Below are positions 1-11,313 of a stretch of DNA of 64,000 nucleotides, one piece after another. The stretch spans positions 23,950,001 to 24,014,000 of the forward strand of contig OX335647.2 of NCBI GenBank assembly GCA_946894095.1, read 5' to 3'. A program made the position numbers and the translations under genes. Source of the stretch: Incurvaria masculella (lineage: Eukaryota; Arthropoda; Insecta; Lepidoptera; Incurvariidae). Below the pieces are notes generated by a model that saw only the letters and a list, made by a program, of their open reading frames with translations, was not told the DNA's origin and ran no database searches. How positions within the stretch are numbered: the stretch's first letter is position 1; every line of letters begins with the position of its first letter.

Positions 1-484
1 TGCGAGCTGCTCCATGGTTCGGAATCCATGTAAAACTGTAGGACTCCTTCCCCTACTAGGTGGTAGGGTTTAAACCCGCCCGGGTTGGTACCATCGCATT
101 GGATGAAAAGATGGTCGAAGCGGCAATGAAAAATGTATTTACATTTATTTATTTATGTATCCAATATAACACACATGCATTACGTACAAAACAATGTATC
201 TTAAATATTTGGATTAAACCATTCCTGTAGACCATAAGGCCCGTGGTGGAAGTTACAACAATAGGACAATATACTTTGAGTGTACATACAATAAAAAAAC
301 CTAACGAACATTCAAATTCGACATTCAAATTGTTCTTGTTTTACATCCAGTTCAATGTAGTCGTGCTTATAAAGGGAAGGTCCAGGCATGGCACCTAATT
401 CCTTCAGGAATGTGGTGTATTGGGCTAATATCATAACCGTAGTTGTGTGGTATGAGCCATCCATGTCAGGTCGCATAAAAAAAA
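1..484 (+). mobile_element. SINE, 5'-truncated by window start, interrupted by 198-base insert
   Basis: The body runs from the GTAGG...CCCTACTAGGTGGTAGGG segment to the conserved tail TAGTTGTGTGGTAT...GCCATCCATG, then TCAGGTCGCATAAAA and an A-run. About 198 bases at 133-330 do not occur in the other copies and interrupt the body at CGGCAATGAAAA. The mirror copy at 29361-29960 has the same insert and also has the tRNA-like head, which here lies before the window. Confidence 0.85.
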
Positions 485-870
485 CTGTTTGTCTATCTGT
501 CTGAACGCGATAAATTAAAAACTACTGAACGGATTTTCATACGGTTTTCACGGGATCAAGGTTTATGTGTATAGTTCATTAGTGTTTTGTGTAAATTGGT
601 TGAAATATGACGATAATTGTTAAAGATATCGGAAAAAATCAAGCTGATTGGGGAACTTTAATCGAAAACGCTGCCTAATCCTTTGGAGATATAACAAAAT
701 AATATGTGGTGGAATTGCTCCTCCTATACAGGATGTCGTAACGGCCAGTACATTAATTTCGCCAGCGTAGTCCTCATGTTTTTCCGAGACAAAAAAGGTT
801 ACATTTTTTTCTAAAGTGTCTAGTTACCGAGATATACATTTTTGAAATGTATGTTTTAGTTTAGTGTAAT
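485..870. other. No gene; Helitron-like or retroelement-like filler
   Basis: AT-rich sequence directly after the SINE A-tail. It includes the AACTACTGAACGGATTTT phrase that is common in insect Helitrons and related repeats. No reading frame or splice structure is visible. It is mirrored at 28974-29360. Confidence 0.4.
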
Positions 871-877
871 TTGACGC

Positions 878-985
878 ACGTTGTAACCATGCATAAGGAA
901 GGTCTTGGCATGGAACCTAGATCCCACGTGGCGTATCAAGTTAATGTCATGACAGTAGGTGTGATATTAGCCATTTGTACAGTCA
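878..985 (+). mobile_element. Diverged SINE body fragment
   Basis: AAGGAAGGTCTTGGCATGG, a CCCACGTGG box and GATATTAGCCAT match the 3' half of the SINE body at 37323-37400, the 5S-headed subtype. The head and tail are missing. Mirrored at 28859-28966. The short open frame here is an accident of the repeat. Confidence 0.6.
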
Positions 986-1056
986 ACCAAAGGTTAAAGG
1001 ATACACTTCCGGTTAAACGTAAAAATAAATGGTGTTTAAATACAACCTTTGATTAA

Positions 1057-2600
1057 ATTTTTTTAGGATTTTGTTTACTCAGTAGCTAGTAGACATCCTC
1101 AACTATGTTTGAATCTATACTCAACCCTATAATAGTTTCCAAAAGTCAAAGTATTTCGACTGTTCATCTTTTCATTCAACCGGATGTGTATCCTAAACTC
1201 TTTGTTCGACTGTAAATACAACGTTCCCACGTTCTTACGGAACATTAGATTCTTTTTACACTAAATTATTGAATTACTTTGCATGGAAAGTCTAACTTTT
1301 TATTAAGAGGATATTCAGCAAAAAGTTATTAAACTTTTTTGTTTGTTTCAATCCCAATAATAATTTCCCAAATTTAATGTACTGGGCGTTACGACGACGG
1401 TCTACAGATAAGTCTGCGATGAAATATGTCTATCTTTTAAGGATAGCTTACTATAAAAAAAATATGTTTTAAAAAATGGTCAAATAAGTTGTGGTAATTG
1501 GAAAGCTATTTTGAGGGATACTATTACAATCCTTACCAAATTAAATACGTTCGTTGCGTTAAGCATTTTATGCACATCATTATTGCCCTTTAAAGTATGC
1601 AATTATAATTAATATTTTCGGTGTTTTTGCAATATTAAAACTATGGCGCGCACCAACGTGACTGGCGTTGTGTATAAATGCGCTAATCTCAGGAACTACC
1701 AGGGAGATATGCCATCTAGCGCGCCTGCTATGAGACCCGCTGTCTCCAATTTTCAAAAACTACCAACTCTAAGTACATGTCACATGGAAACAAAGTCACA
1801 TACGTAATATAGGGTTTGTGTGGGTGGGAACTGACTCAACAAACACATTTTTAGAGCATATTTGGAAACGGTGGCGATGTTTCGGCTGCATGATTTATGA
1901 CGCGCCGCTTGATAGCGGCCACCAATGACCGGCAGTGCTTCATACCTGACGAAAAGAAGCCCGGGCAAAAGGGGCAACCCTATAGGCCCGCACCTGTACC
2001 AACTCATGAGATGCAGAAGACCCCACTATTATTGATTCCTATACAATTATATGGTCACTATGACCATTCGACGGATACAATTAGAGAGTAATTTTATCCC
2101 CTACCCTATCAATTCCCCATACTACAGGCGATATTTTTATACACGCTCTTAACGTTTTATTAGGTTTTTGAAACTTAGGATTCTTAAATATGTTGTCAAA
2201 ATGTACGTCTTTATGTTTTAATTTTTTGATAAACCTATGAGATTGGAAAATATTGGCTAAACATATTTGAAAGTGTGTTTTTAAAAAAAAAACTTCAAAA
2301 TACAGATATACATATATACAAAACGATAAAAACATAAGGACATAAGGAAGAAAATCTGACAACTTTTAGGGGTAGGGAGGTCTGGAAGACGATTTCGCTA
2401 TTTTAATGGCAGTCACCGTGCAAAATTGTGCCTTGGCCAATTGACATAGAATGCATTTCGTAAAAATTTCAAATCTTCGATTTCCGCTTTCTTCACGAGA
2501 GCCTTAAGGGATACATATTATTGCAGACGAATAAATCTTGAAGGTGGTGAAATAAGAGATGAAAAATTGTATGGGCAACCAAAAATACCTCAAGTTAAGG
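1057..2600. other. Unrecognised AT-rich arm sequence, no gene seen
   Basis: No coding frame, splice pattern or known transposon end is evident. Relative to the mirror sequence near 28690 the left arm carries about 51 extra bases around 1146-1197, so one arm has a private indel here. Short open frames (for example near 2081-2362) have no recognisable domain and look like chance. Confidence 0.4.
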
Positions 2601-2639
2601 ATTTTAAATATTTAAGCGTTTGGCAAGACTAGAGAGCCT

Positions 2640-3147
2640 GTTAAATTGTACCAGGCTTGATTGATTTTTTCCCCAACATTAGGGCTACTTAGAATTTAAT
2701 TACCAGATTTAATGCTTAATTACCAAAGGGGTAAGCAGATTGGGTTAAATGTTCATAATAAAATAGAATGAAGCTGCTCTTGAATGTACTACCATGAAAA
2801 TTGGTGGAGTACATCTCTCTAAATTACAAGAGGGGTGACATCAACATCTATTTTATATGGCCAATCTAGATAACGCAACCACTTGGCCCAGGCAGACCGA
2901 CATATATAGCATCAGAGGGTTGGTCTCTAACACGTGAACCCATATTCAGCCATTTACCTTATCGTGACCAAAAATGTCGTGACCTCCCGGAATATATCGA
3001 CTTAAAACATTTTGCTACAATTTTATAGATAGATGCATTGTCGTGAAACAGCGTTTTAGACCAGGACTTTGGACAATTTTTTATTCAGGAAATAATTCAA
3101 ACCGACTTCAGTCCAAAGCGACATGCGGAGGCGGGTACCTCAGCTAG
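2640..3147 (+). mobile_element. Helitron-like 3' segment ending in CTAG|T
   Basis: It shares the GGGCTACTT...ATTACCAGA...GGGGT phrases with the Helitrons at 8313-9660 and 54949-56099, and ends GCGGGTACCTCAGCTAG followed by T. Its 5' end is not definable. An inner segment (2868-2990) also matches the inner arms of the fold-back element at 52775-52915. In the right arm about 162 bases that include this terminus are missing. Confidence 0.45.
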
Positions 3148-3516
3148 TTTGCACAGGGTAATCTTTAAAACTACTGAACTGATTTTAAAAATTCTTTCAA
3201 AATTTGAAAGCTACATTATTTCTGTCTAACATAAGTTATATCTTATTTTAATATTTAAAAGTTTTTATTTATAAATCACTATATTTGTAAACGAAGTCGG
3301 TCAGGTGCTTCTTTACGTCTGTTCGATGGACCCCTTAAGGTGCCCGACGACGTCCATGGGCTTTCGAACTTTAAGGGTGGCTGCGAAACCTAGCGGGTCG
3401 GTCAGGCTTAAATTCAATTCAAATCTTGGTTAAATAAGCCTAAAATCGATATGGGTGCAGTTGTTGAGAATTTTAAGGAAATTGATTTAAAAAAGGGGAA
3501 ACTCCTTTAAAATCTG

Positions 3517-3766
3517 AAATGGCTAAATGTTATTTATAAAACCTTATGGGGATGAATGGGAGATTAAAAGCATTTATGATGGAACAATATAAATTTTCGA
3601 AATCAACCAACGGTTTCTAGCGCAGGCAAAAGCTAGTGGTAAAATGGCTAAATGTTATTTATAAAACCTTATGGGGATGAATGGGAGATTAAAAGCATTT
3701 ATGATGGAACAATATAAATTTTCGAAATCAACCAACGGTTTCTAGCGCAGGCAAAAGCTAGTGGTA
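3517..3766. repeat. Tandem duplication, two units of 125 bases
   Basis: Unit 1 (3517-3641) and unit 2 (3642-3766) appear essentially identical. Each ends GCAAAAGCTAGTGGTA. Unit 2 ends exactly at the TA target of the adjacent Tc1/mariner element. The duplication is also present in the right arm (26291-26540), so it predates the palindrome. Confidence 0.9.
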
Positions 3767-5052
3767 TACAGGGTCCGGCACTCGAACTGTTACTAACTTC
3801 ACACTGCTTCTATTTTCAAAACAATAATGACAGCGCCCCGAATTCGTCAGTTTGTTTTATTGTTTTTAAGTGGGCGAAAAGCCCGGGAACAGATTTTAAT
3901 TTGATAATGAATTTTCGCAATGGATATTAAACGAACAATGTGATCATTTTGCCATGGGCCGGAAAATCACAACCATCGTTCGGGAGCTCCGATATTTAAC
4001 GTCGGAACAAAATGTTAGTGAAACGAAAGTTATAAGCAATCCGGGACCAATACTAAACGGAATTGAGGCGGTCATCCGAAAACAGCAACATCACGTGACA
4101 TGGTTCGAAAGGTGAAGGCTCGAATTCAAAGAAATCCTCGCCAGCCGATATCGCTGCAAAATTGACATAAAGTCTGAAAGTATCCGACTCAAGTATTAGG
4201 CGCATACTTAAAAAAACCGAAACTGAAACCCTACAAGATACAAAAAGTACATCATCTTACTTCAGTGTAAAAGGCAGTCCGACTACAAAGAGCTCGAGCA
4301 CTGAAAGTCTTGCACGAATGTGGCAATCTGGAAAACATTGTTTTTTCCGATTAATTTTTTTTTAATGCCCAACGGTATGTAAACAAACTAAATGATCGTG
4401 TTTGGCTGCAGGGCAAGCCCAACGAGAATTTATACGATAGAGTTGCGTGCCAGAATATAACAGAAATAAGCGCCTGCTTCTGTTATGGTCTGGGCTGCAG
4501 TGACCGCAAATGCTTTTGCTCTCCACTCGTGTTTATCGAGAAGGGCGTCAATGTCCAACAAGTGTACCAGCAAAAGGTGTTAAATGATGCGCTCATACCA
4601 TAGGCATGTAAGCAATTCGGTATGAACAGCTGGACGTTCCAACAAGACTCAGCACCGTCCCACAAAGCTCGCCTGACACATTTTTAATTACAGTACCACG
4701 TTCCTCGGTTAATTTTTTCAGAACAGTGGCCTACTCTCCAGATTTTATTCCAATGGAATTCACGGTATGATCCATTTTGGAGGTAGCCGTATCAATCAAA
4801 AGATATGAAAGTGTGGATACGCTGAATGCACCGCTCCGTCGGAAATAACGCAAACTTAGTGCAGCCTGCAAAGCCTTTACGGGACGACTTGGTGCTATCA
4901 TCCGTGCCAAAGGAGGCTATACGAACTATAACAATGATTGTCTTAAAATTCAATTTTTTTTTGCATTTTGATACAATTTTTAATAAACCGTACTTTAATT
5001 AACCAAATAACATAATTTTCAATTGGTAACACTTCGAGTGATGGACCCTGTA
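3767..5052 (+). mobile_element. Decayed Tc1/mariner (IS630) DNA transposon, 1286 bp
   Basis: Imperfect inverted ends TACAGGGTCC...CACTCGAA are flanked by TA on both sides (3765-3766 and 5053-5054). Broken translations on the plus strand keep transposase signatures: VMVWAAVTA, then FQQDSAPSHKA (aspartate codon at 4646), then a YSPDFIPMEF-like block (glutamate codon at 4756). That gives a DDxE-type arrangement with about 36 residues between the last two acidic positions. Several stops and frameshifts make it inactive. The mirror copy is 25005-26290 and has exactly the same length. Confidence 0.85.
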
Positions 5053-5523
5053 TATAGGAAACGGTGCGGCTCGCAGCGCATGGCGTGGCGAGATGGCGTT
5101 CATTACTAGCTTTACTTTTTCTACAATCAGGTGCACTAGGACTCTCGCAATAAAAGGCTTGATCGGGTAGCCCGCCCCCAACTGCAGTCCTAGAATCCAG
5201 TGACGCATGTGCTCGCTGTAGAAGCGTCAAAAAATTGTCGAATTGTCTGTTGCACCTTTTAGCGGGAGCAAGCATGGCCCCTACCCTACATCCTACAACC
5301 ACTCATGAATTTTCCAACAGGACATGGTTACACAATTACCGCATTCCCTGACCCATTCATTATTAGAAATATATTATATAGAAATATTTTAGCTACTAAT
5401 TAAACGCAACGCAAGATTTCCTTCAGTTTCAGGTTCAGTACGTTTATCTCATCCATCAGTCTCTATTTATTTGTCACTAGCTTAAGTACCCGCTCTGCTT
5501 GCTCAATGTCGTTCTGAGCCGGT
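5053..5523. other. Unrecognised spacer, no gene seen
   Basis: A minus-strand open frame of 119 codons overlaps the Tc1 terminus and its flank, but it has no domain and begins in unrelated repeat sequence. I treat it as chance. Confidence 0.4.
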
Positions 5524-5860
5524 AGTCTCAGTTCTCACCTAAATTGGCGTTTACGTAACTTCGAAGTTCCGTAAAAACGTCAAACTCCATACAAGTTTTT
5601 CCTAGATATTCGGTGGTTTTACTTCTTCAAGCTGTCAAAGTCAAACTCGGACTTCCGATTTGTATGAAAACACGGAGTGGACGTAAACCGCAACGTCGAA
5701 GTATTTACGGCAACGTTGAGTAAGCTGTCAAATCAAACTCGGACTCGCAAATGTTAGTTCGCTTAACGCCCACTGCACGCGCTCTTCAATTTCTCCATAC
5801 ATTTGAAAACGCCAGTATATCGGTTTGCCGTAAACGCCAATTTAGGTGAGAACTCTGACT
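5524..5860. mobile_element. Fold-back MITE with long inverted ends, 337 bp
   Basis: The ends AGTCTCAGTTCTCACC and GGTGAGAACTCTGACT are inverted. Each is followed inward by AAATTGGCGTTTACG-like sequence. Related copies lie at 7718-8056, 22048-22385 and 24197-24533. The superfamily is not assignable from the ends, and I see no convincing target duplication. Confidence 0.8.
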
Positions 5861-6497
5861 GCCCACTCTGGACTCATTTCGGGCTGAACCCAACATTTTT
5901 CCGGGATAAAAGTACCATTTGTGTTAACCAGGTGATAACCTATCCATTTGCCAGCTGTTTTCGTGCTTAGAATAATTCATTTGGTGTGCATATACCTGAA
6001 GTTATAAAACAATCAATTTGAGGTTGATAAGTTAATAACTGTCTGAGAAATTAAAGAATAACAGTGGCTTTTAGCCATCGACCTAATTTTAGATCACAAC
6101 AGTTACATATGTTTAGGACTAAGGTTTTGACTATAGTATGCTCAACATTAAGTATGCCTACTTGCGGCTTAAACTTGGCTTAAACTTGCAGTTACGGAAA
6201 AAACCGGATAAGATTGCTTTGTTTTATAATTCATTTATAAATGGTATGCTATTATTATTTTTCTACTTCCCTTCGTGATAAAAAGTTAGTTTTTAAAAAC
6301 CAAAAATTAATTTGGGCATTGACTGCGAATATTTGAGTTTATTTTAATAACTTGGTGATATCGTATACTAATAAAAGGTTTAAGTAAAATTTTTATTTTA
6401 ATACGTTCGAGATGAAATTCCAAAATTGTTCAAAGTGTGGATTCTCATCTAAGTGTATCTCATTAAATTTATTCACATTCTGTATTTATTTTGATTT
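5861..6497. other. Unrecognised AT-rich sequence, no gene seen
   Basis: No open frame or repeat terminus is recognised. The last 150 bases grade into the (CAATAAT)-rich 3' tail of the CR1-like fragment that follows on the minus strand. Confidence 0.4.
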
Positions 6498-7439
6498 TAT
6501 TTATTGATTATTGATTGTCTTTTATTATTATTGATTGTCTATTATTATTATTGATTATTTGTTTTTTTTATTGTCTTTAAGTGTTTGTCTAGTCGGTTTT
6601 TAAATCCATTTACAGTTTCAGCACTAATGACCTCCTCCGGCAGATTGTTCCAAAAGTCTACAACTCTGTTCACCAAGAAGTGTTTCCTGAGGTTAGAATT
6701 TGATGCAGAGTGGTTTAGTTTTTTTAATTTCTTTGAGATTTGGTAAATTATAATAATCATTGAGGATTTTGTATGCTTCTATTACTGAGATAAATAGTCG
6801 TAACAGAAACTATGACTAACGAAAAGTAGTACTTTGTCACGTCATTTCGACACACTTTGTATGGACGAAATGTCAAAGTAATGCAAAGTGACGTCACAAA
6901 TTACTACTTTTCGTTAGTCTTAGTTTCTGTTACGACTATTTATCTCAGCCTATGAGGTCCCTTCGCTGGCGGCGTTCCTCTAGGGTGCTGAGTCCGATAA
7001 CTTTAAGATGATGTTCATAACTTTGCTTCTTAAGTGTGTTAATCATTTTTGTGGCCCGTCTTTGAACGCCCTCCACAAGGTCTATTATCTTTCTAAAATA
7101 AGGGTTCCAAATCAGAAAAGAATGTTCCAATAAGGGGCGAACATAGGCCTTATATAATTTTAGGAATAGTTCTGTATTTATGTACGAGAAGGCCTTTCTG
7201 GTCATGTATAGTAGGGAATTGGCTTTCTTGACGACTTCTGTGATATGTGTCTCCCATTTAAGATCTTCTGAAATTGTCACACCAAGATCATGTTGCGTTG
7301 TCACTGTCTCTATAATGTTTCCATCAAAGTAGTGAGAGTGATGTGGATTTTTGGGTCCTAGGTGTACAGTGCACAGCGCATTTACTGGCATTGAGCGATA
7401 ATAGCCACTCCATAAATTGCTTACGTTAAAATTATTCAT
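6498..7439 (-). pseudogene. CR1-like non-LTR retrotransposon, 3' part of reverse transcriptase
   Basis: The minus strand encodes the C-terminal part of a non-LTR reverse transcriptase: a HDLGVTISEDLKWETHI block, ANSLLYM, LFLKLYKAYVRPLLEH, IWNPYFRK, then VQRRATKMI. The frame stops at a MITE insertion (6785-6948) and resumes beyond it with FLVNRVVDFWNNLPEEV, the usual end of CR1-like ORF2. The 3' end is an AT-rich microsatellite tail rather than poly(A). It is 5'-truncated, typical of target-primed reverse transcription. The mirror copy 22663-23565 differs at four residues over 164 shared codons. Confidence 0.88.
6785..6948. mobile_element. 164-bp palindromic MITE inserted in the CR1-like ORF
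   Basis: CTGAGATAAATAGTCGTAAC is followed by its inverted copy at the other end, with ~60-base arms around TTTGTATGGACGAAAT. It splits the RT frame between the RRDLI block and the following EAYK-like block. The flanks suggest TA or ATA as the duplicated target. The same family forms a cluster at 61956-62455. Also present in the right arm (23154-23316). Confidence 0.88.
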
Positions 7440-7717
7440 CAGAAACTTAGTATGTCCAACTAGTTAGTTTAATGTGGTTTGGACATGTATACAGAATAAA
7501 TACCTAATGAAAGAATGCCAAAAATATTCAGCGGTGGCAAGTGGGTGGAAGTGGTAGGTGTGCCTGGACGATGAAAAATAAACCACTATGATAAGTGAGT
7601 GGCTTCATTAAGCCATAATAGTACCCCGTAATCGAAGAGCATGCCCGTAGAAGCGACAGAAGTATTATGTTATTGAGCCCTCTATCTTCGCCACTATGTG
7701 TGATGTTCAGAGCTGGT
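7440..7717. other. Short spacer, no gene seen
   Basis: No feature is recognised between the truncated 5' end of the CR1-like fragment and the next MITE. Confidence 0.4.
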
Positions 7718-8056
7718 AGTCTGAGTTCTCACCTAAATTGGCATTACGGCAAACCGATCGACTGGCGTTTTCAAATGAATGGAGAAATTGAAGAGCGCGC
7801 GCAGCGGGCGTTAAGCGAACTAACATTTGCGAGTCCGAGCTTGATTTGACAGCTTACTCAACGTTGCCGTAAATACGTCGACGTTGCCGTTTGCGTCCAC
7901 TCCGCGTTTTCATACAAATCGGAAGTCCACGTTTTTTTTTTTGACAGCTTGAAGAAGTAAAACCACAGAATATCTAGTTAAAACTTGTATGGAGTTTGGA
8001 GAAAACACCAGTCGATCGGTTTGCCGTAAACGCCAATTTAGGTGAGAACTCAGACT
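7718..8056. mobile_element. Fold-back MITE, 339 bp (same family as 5524-5860)
   Basis: AGTCTGAGTTCTCACC begins it and GGTGAGAACTCAGACT ends it, with CAAACCGATCGACTGG near each end in inverted orientation. Mirror copy at 22048-22385. The open frame inside is a by-product of the palindrome. Confidence 0.85.
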
Positions 8057-8603
8057 ACTAGCTCTGCATAAAATATAATGAGCATCAATCTACAACTACA
8101 CTTTTTCACGTTGTGTCAGCACTTAACTAAATTCGAAAGAACGACTTGTTTAAGCCATTCTTATTCATTTTTCCTTTCTGAGGATAAAATGCTGAGACAT
8201 GCACACGAATAAACGTAAGAACAGAATCACACAGAACACAAAATAATTGTTAAGTTTTCCTTTTACTTCATTCAAGTTAGATGTTTATGTAGGTACTAAG
8301 TTATATTAATAACTAGCTGAGGTACCCGGCTCCGCTCGCATCAATGTCGTTTTGGACTGATATCGGGCTGAATTATATACTGTTTAAATAGTAACCCCGC
8401 GGGCTGGTCCAAAAGGCTAGTTAACACTACTGTCTACGAAATTTGAACAAAATTGGTTGAGCCGATGTGGCATGATTGATTAAGATAACATCAAATTATT
8501 GCCATTCATAAATTCAGTGGAAGGAATGTACATTAATTAATTGTAAAACATTGGGGCCAATTTCTTCCAAGTTTTTTTAAAAGCATTTGCCGCCCGGACG
8601 ATC

Positions 8604-8814
8604 TTGCACTGGCACTACTACATTACCATGGATGTAAAACACGGACATGTTTTATGACCGCTTCGATCATCATTACCAACTCAGTCGGGATTAAATCTAC
8701 CTAGTACCTACGTTAGAAAGGGGACCTACATTTATACTCTAGGATCCGTGCGACAGCCATCCTCAACATCGAAAACGGTCACCCATCCAAAACCCAACCG
8801 CGCCCATAGATCCC
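8604..8814 (-). mobile_element. Fossil 5S-type SINE carried inside the Helitron
   Basis: On the minus strand, TTGGATGGGTGACCG (5S rRNA internal control region) is followed by the diverged SINE body, GTAGGTCCCC...GATCGAAGCGG...CCGTGTTTTACATCC. The mirror copy is 21290-21500. A shorter version sits at the same place in the Helitron at 54949-56099. Confidence 0.65.
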
Positions 8815-9467
8815 AGACGTAGATACAAACCGCATATTAATCGAGTGAATAATTCGCAAGTTATGAACTTTTATCCCGACCGGTCTCCTCTCTCATAATT
8901 TACAGCGACGTATTCTGCCAATTTCCATGGAACATGGAGGAGCAGTCCGTCAGTTTTATTAGAAATATTTAACACTCACAGTTCATTCTCCTGGTATGTT
9001 AGCGTGATGTTTTGCAGCCTATAAGTAATGCGCAGATTTAGGCGAGACTTCGATACAAAACGCATCTAAATCGGGTTATTGGTTCTTAAGTTATAACCAA
9101 TTCATACGACTGGTCACCTCTCTGGTAATTTAGCGTGATGTAAAGTAGCCCTAAAATTGCGGAAAAAAATCGAGCCATACGCAGGTATAATTATGTAGCG
9201 ACAATATTAGATGAGCCATATAAATTGTCATCCCCTATATCTCCGCCTCCATAGCGACATTTAAATAGCATCGTTGTAATTCGATTTTTTCAACATGGTG
9301 TGAAGAACCACCTGATCAGCTAGAGAGTACACGTCAGAGCTGCATAACGCTGTCCTTTCGTCCTCTTTCTACAATCGTTCAACGCGAAACAGGTAGGGTA
9401 ATCAAATTTACTGGCCACATTCCGAAAATAAGAACCAACCGATCCGGTTGATCCTTTATCTATAGGG

Positions 9468-9659
9468 TCAGTAAACTATGGAATCGACTTCCTGATATAT
9501 TTTCTCTAAAGTAGAACCCGGGGTCCTCCAAACATGGTGACAAGAAGCACCTGGTCGGCCGGCATGGTTTTCGCAGCCCCCGTGAAAGTTCGAAAGCTCA
9601 TGGGCGTCGCCGGGCACCTCTTCCAGGACCTGGCTTACGCCATATGTCGCGCTTAACAT
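9468..9659 (-). repeat. Conserved GC-rich block within Helitron-like repeats
   Basis: The segment containing GAGCTTTCGAACTTTC and GGGGCTGCGAAAACCATG recurs at 3335-3395, 12190-12350, 55130-55185 and in the right-arm mirrors. It can be read as a peptide with GGCENHAG, but differences between copies change residues freely (for instance CAT/CTT, GAG/GCG, CAC/AAA), so protein selection is not supported. I do not recognise its source. Confidence 0.5.
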
Positions 9660-9996
9660 AACGGAGTAATATGAGTTAGTTCAAATCAGGCACTAAGTAG
9701 TATGTGAGAGTTTGTACGTTTTGCTTTTGTCTACTACCCATAGTTGGATTTCGAAAGTTCGTTTTTAGTTTCGTAAATATATATGCGCTGTGCTTACCAT
9801 ACATCTAAGCCACTCTGAAATGTTCACATTTCTTGGTTTAATGGTTCTTGAGATTTCGTGTGTTATTTGAAAATTCGTTTATTTCGGCCTCTCGAGTTAG
9901 AGGCCGAAATAAACTAAGGCTCGGTTAAAGAGTTAGAGGTAACTAGTTAGCTAAATTGCAAAAAAAAATATTTCTTAGCGAGCATTCTGATGTTAA

Positions 9997-10225
9997 GGTG
10001 GCCCAACCCGGCGGGATTTGAACCCGGCGGGTTGGGCCACTCATTCGCGGGCACGGTACAAAACCGTGTTGTTGCGCTCTGTGACCTTCTCTGTTTCAAA
10101 GAATAAGACAGGCTCCGTGATGAGGAAGATGCAACATGTCCACAAAAAAGACAATGTGCATATTGTATGATTTGGTAAGATTTACGAAAATTTTAATTTC
10201 AAAACGACTTATAGTTAAAAGTAAA
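9997..10225. mobile_element. TTAA-flanked MITE, truncated copy
   Basis: TTAA at 9993-9996 is followed by GGTGGCCCAACCCG, the end shared by the elements at 19602-20138, 56670-57207 and 57212-57753. The other end is missing: at 10225 the sequence jumps directly into a SINE 3' half. In the right arm both elements are whole, so this is a left-arm deletion. Confidence 0.8.
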
Positions 10226-10333
10226 CCTGGCATGGCACCAAATTCCTTCGGGAATGTGGTGTATTAGGCTAATATCATAACGGTAGTTGTGTGGTATAAG
10301 CCATCCATGTCAGGTCGCTTAGAAAAAAAAAAA
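10226..10333 (+). mobile_element. SINE 3' half, truncated by deletion
   Basis: It starts inside the body at CCTGGCATGGCACC and runs through AACGGTAGTTGTGTGG and the A-rich tail. Its intact homologue is 18991-19397 in the right arm. Confidence 0.85.
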
Positions 10334-10900
10334 TGTAAATTCGTTCATTTTAGTCTCTTTGACCCCTTAAGAGCTAAAATACCTTTTTCAGCAAGCCACT
10401 CTAAATCTCTTACGTTCCTAGGTGAAATGTTTTTTGAAATTAGGTGTTAAGTGCCTAAAGAAGATTTGTACATTTTGGCCTCTTTTACCCCTACATATAT
10501 TAATTATAAATAATACTCGGCGAATAAGTGTTGTAATCTTAACGGGAATCCACACTGTAAATTTCACGTTTAAATATCAATGGGTTCCGAAGACTTCTAT
10601 ATGAGTGTGTAGGTGGTTGTCACTTGTGTATTTCGTCCTTGTTTACCCTTACCTTTACCTTAACAAAGGAATTTCGAAAAATACGTTCTTAGCGAGCATC
10701 CATCATCAACCGTCACCCTTCCAGATCCCAACCGCGCGCCCAATGTTAAACCACTTGAACTAACGGTCCACTTGAAGACATACATTCCAAAGAAATATAA
10801 CTTAGACAACATCATATATTATCATATGATCGACCAATTTACAATGAACGGATATAGAACAGAATTGTCTGCTGTTAAAGTACGAACAAGAGAACTTCCA
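10334..10900. other. Unrecognised sequence with a small 5S-like scrap
   Basis: On the minus strand near 10690-10735, GGTTGGGATCTGG and AGGGTGACGG resemble the 5S control region in decayed form. Otherwise no gene or terminus is seen. Mirrored at 18424-18990. Confidence 0.35.
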
Positions 10901-11313
10901 CTTTTTTTTTATGCAACCTGACATGGATGGCTAATACCACACAACTACCGTTATGATATTAGCCCAATACGCCACATCCCCGAACGAATTAGGTGCCATG
11001 CCAGGACCTTCCCTTTATGAGCACAGTTACATTGAACTGGTTGGAAAACACGGACATCTTTTCATTGCCGCATTAACCATAGTTTCATCCAATGCGGTGG
11101 TACTTAGCCCAGCCCGGGCGGACTTAATTCCACCACGTAGGGGAAGGGGACCTACAATTTTACATGGGTTCCAAACCATGGAACAGCTCACATTCGTAAC
11201 TAAATGCACTTATCCAACTTAGAAAGAGAAAGAGAGTGGTGCATGTCCGGGCGAGGATTTGAACCCTGACCTCTCGCATGAAAGCCAAGTCCTCTAACCC
11301 CTAGACCACGAGC
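10901..11313 (-). mobile_element. Full-length SINE, tRNA-type head A
   Basis: Read on the minus strand: a tRNA-like head with box A TGGTCTAGGGGTTAGAGG and box B GGTTCAAATCC, a CT-rich linker, the common body, the conserved 3' core and an A-tail, about 413 bp. Mirror copy 18011-18423. No clear target duplication. Open frames on both strands here are repeat artefacts. Confidence 0.9.

Larger units (their letters stand above)
8313..9660 (-). mobile_element. Non-autonomous Helitron (minus strand), 5' end uncertain
   Basis: Read on the minus strand it ends GCGGAGCCGGGTACCTCAG then CTAG, followed by T. It shares, in the same order, all segments of the better-delimited Helitron at 54949-56099: the CATGAGCTTTCGAACTTTC block, CATCACGCTAAATTACCAG, a 5S-SINE-like segment, the GGCAAATGCTTTT stretch and the terminus. 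The 3' hairpin is degraded (ATGCG where the other copy has ACCCG). Mirror copy 20440-21791. No Rep/helicase frame is present. Confidence 0.65.

Noticed and set aside
11027..11222. Protein-coding genes from paired ORFs on both strands (also 18102-18371, 12531-12809, 16515-16793)
   Set aside because: All lie inside SINE copies and repeat with the SINE, not with independent codon conservation.
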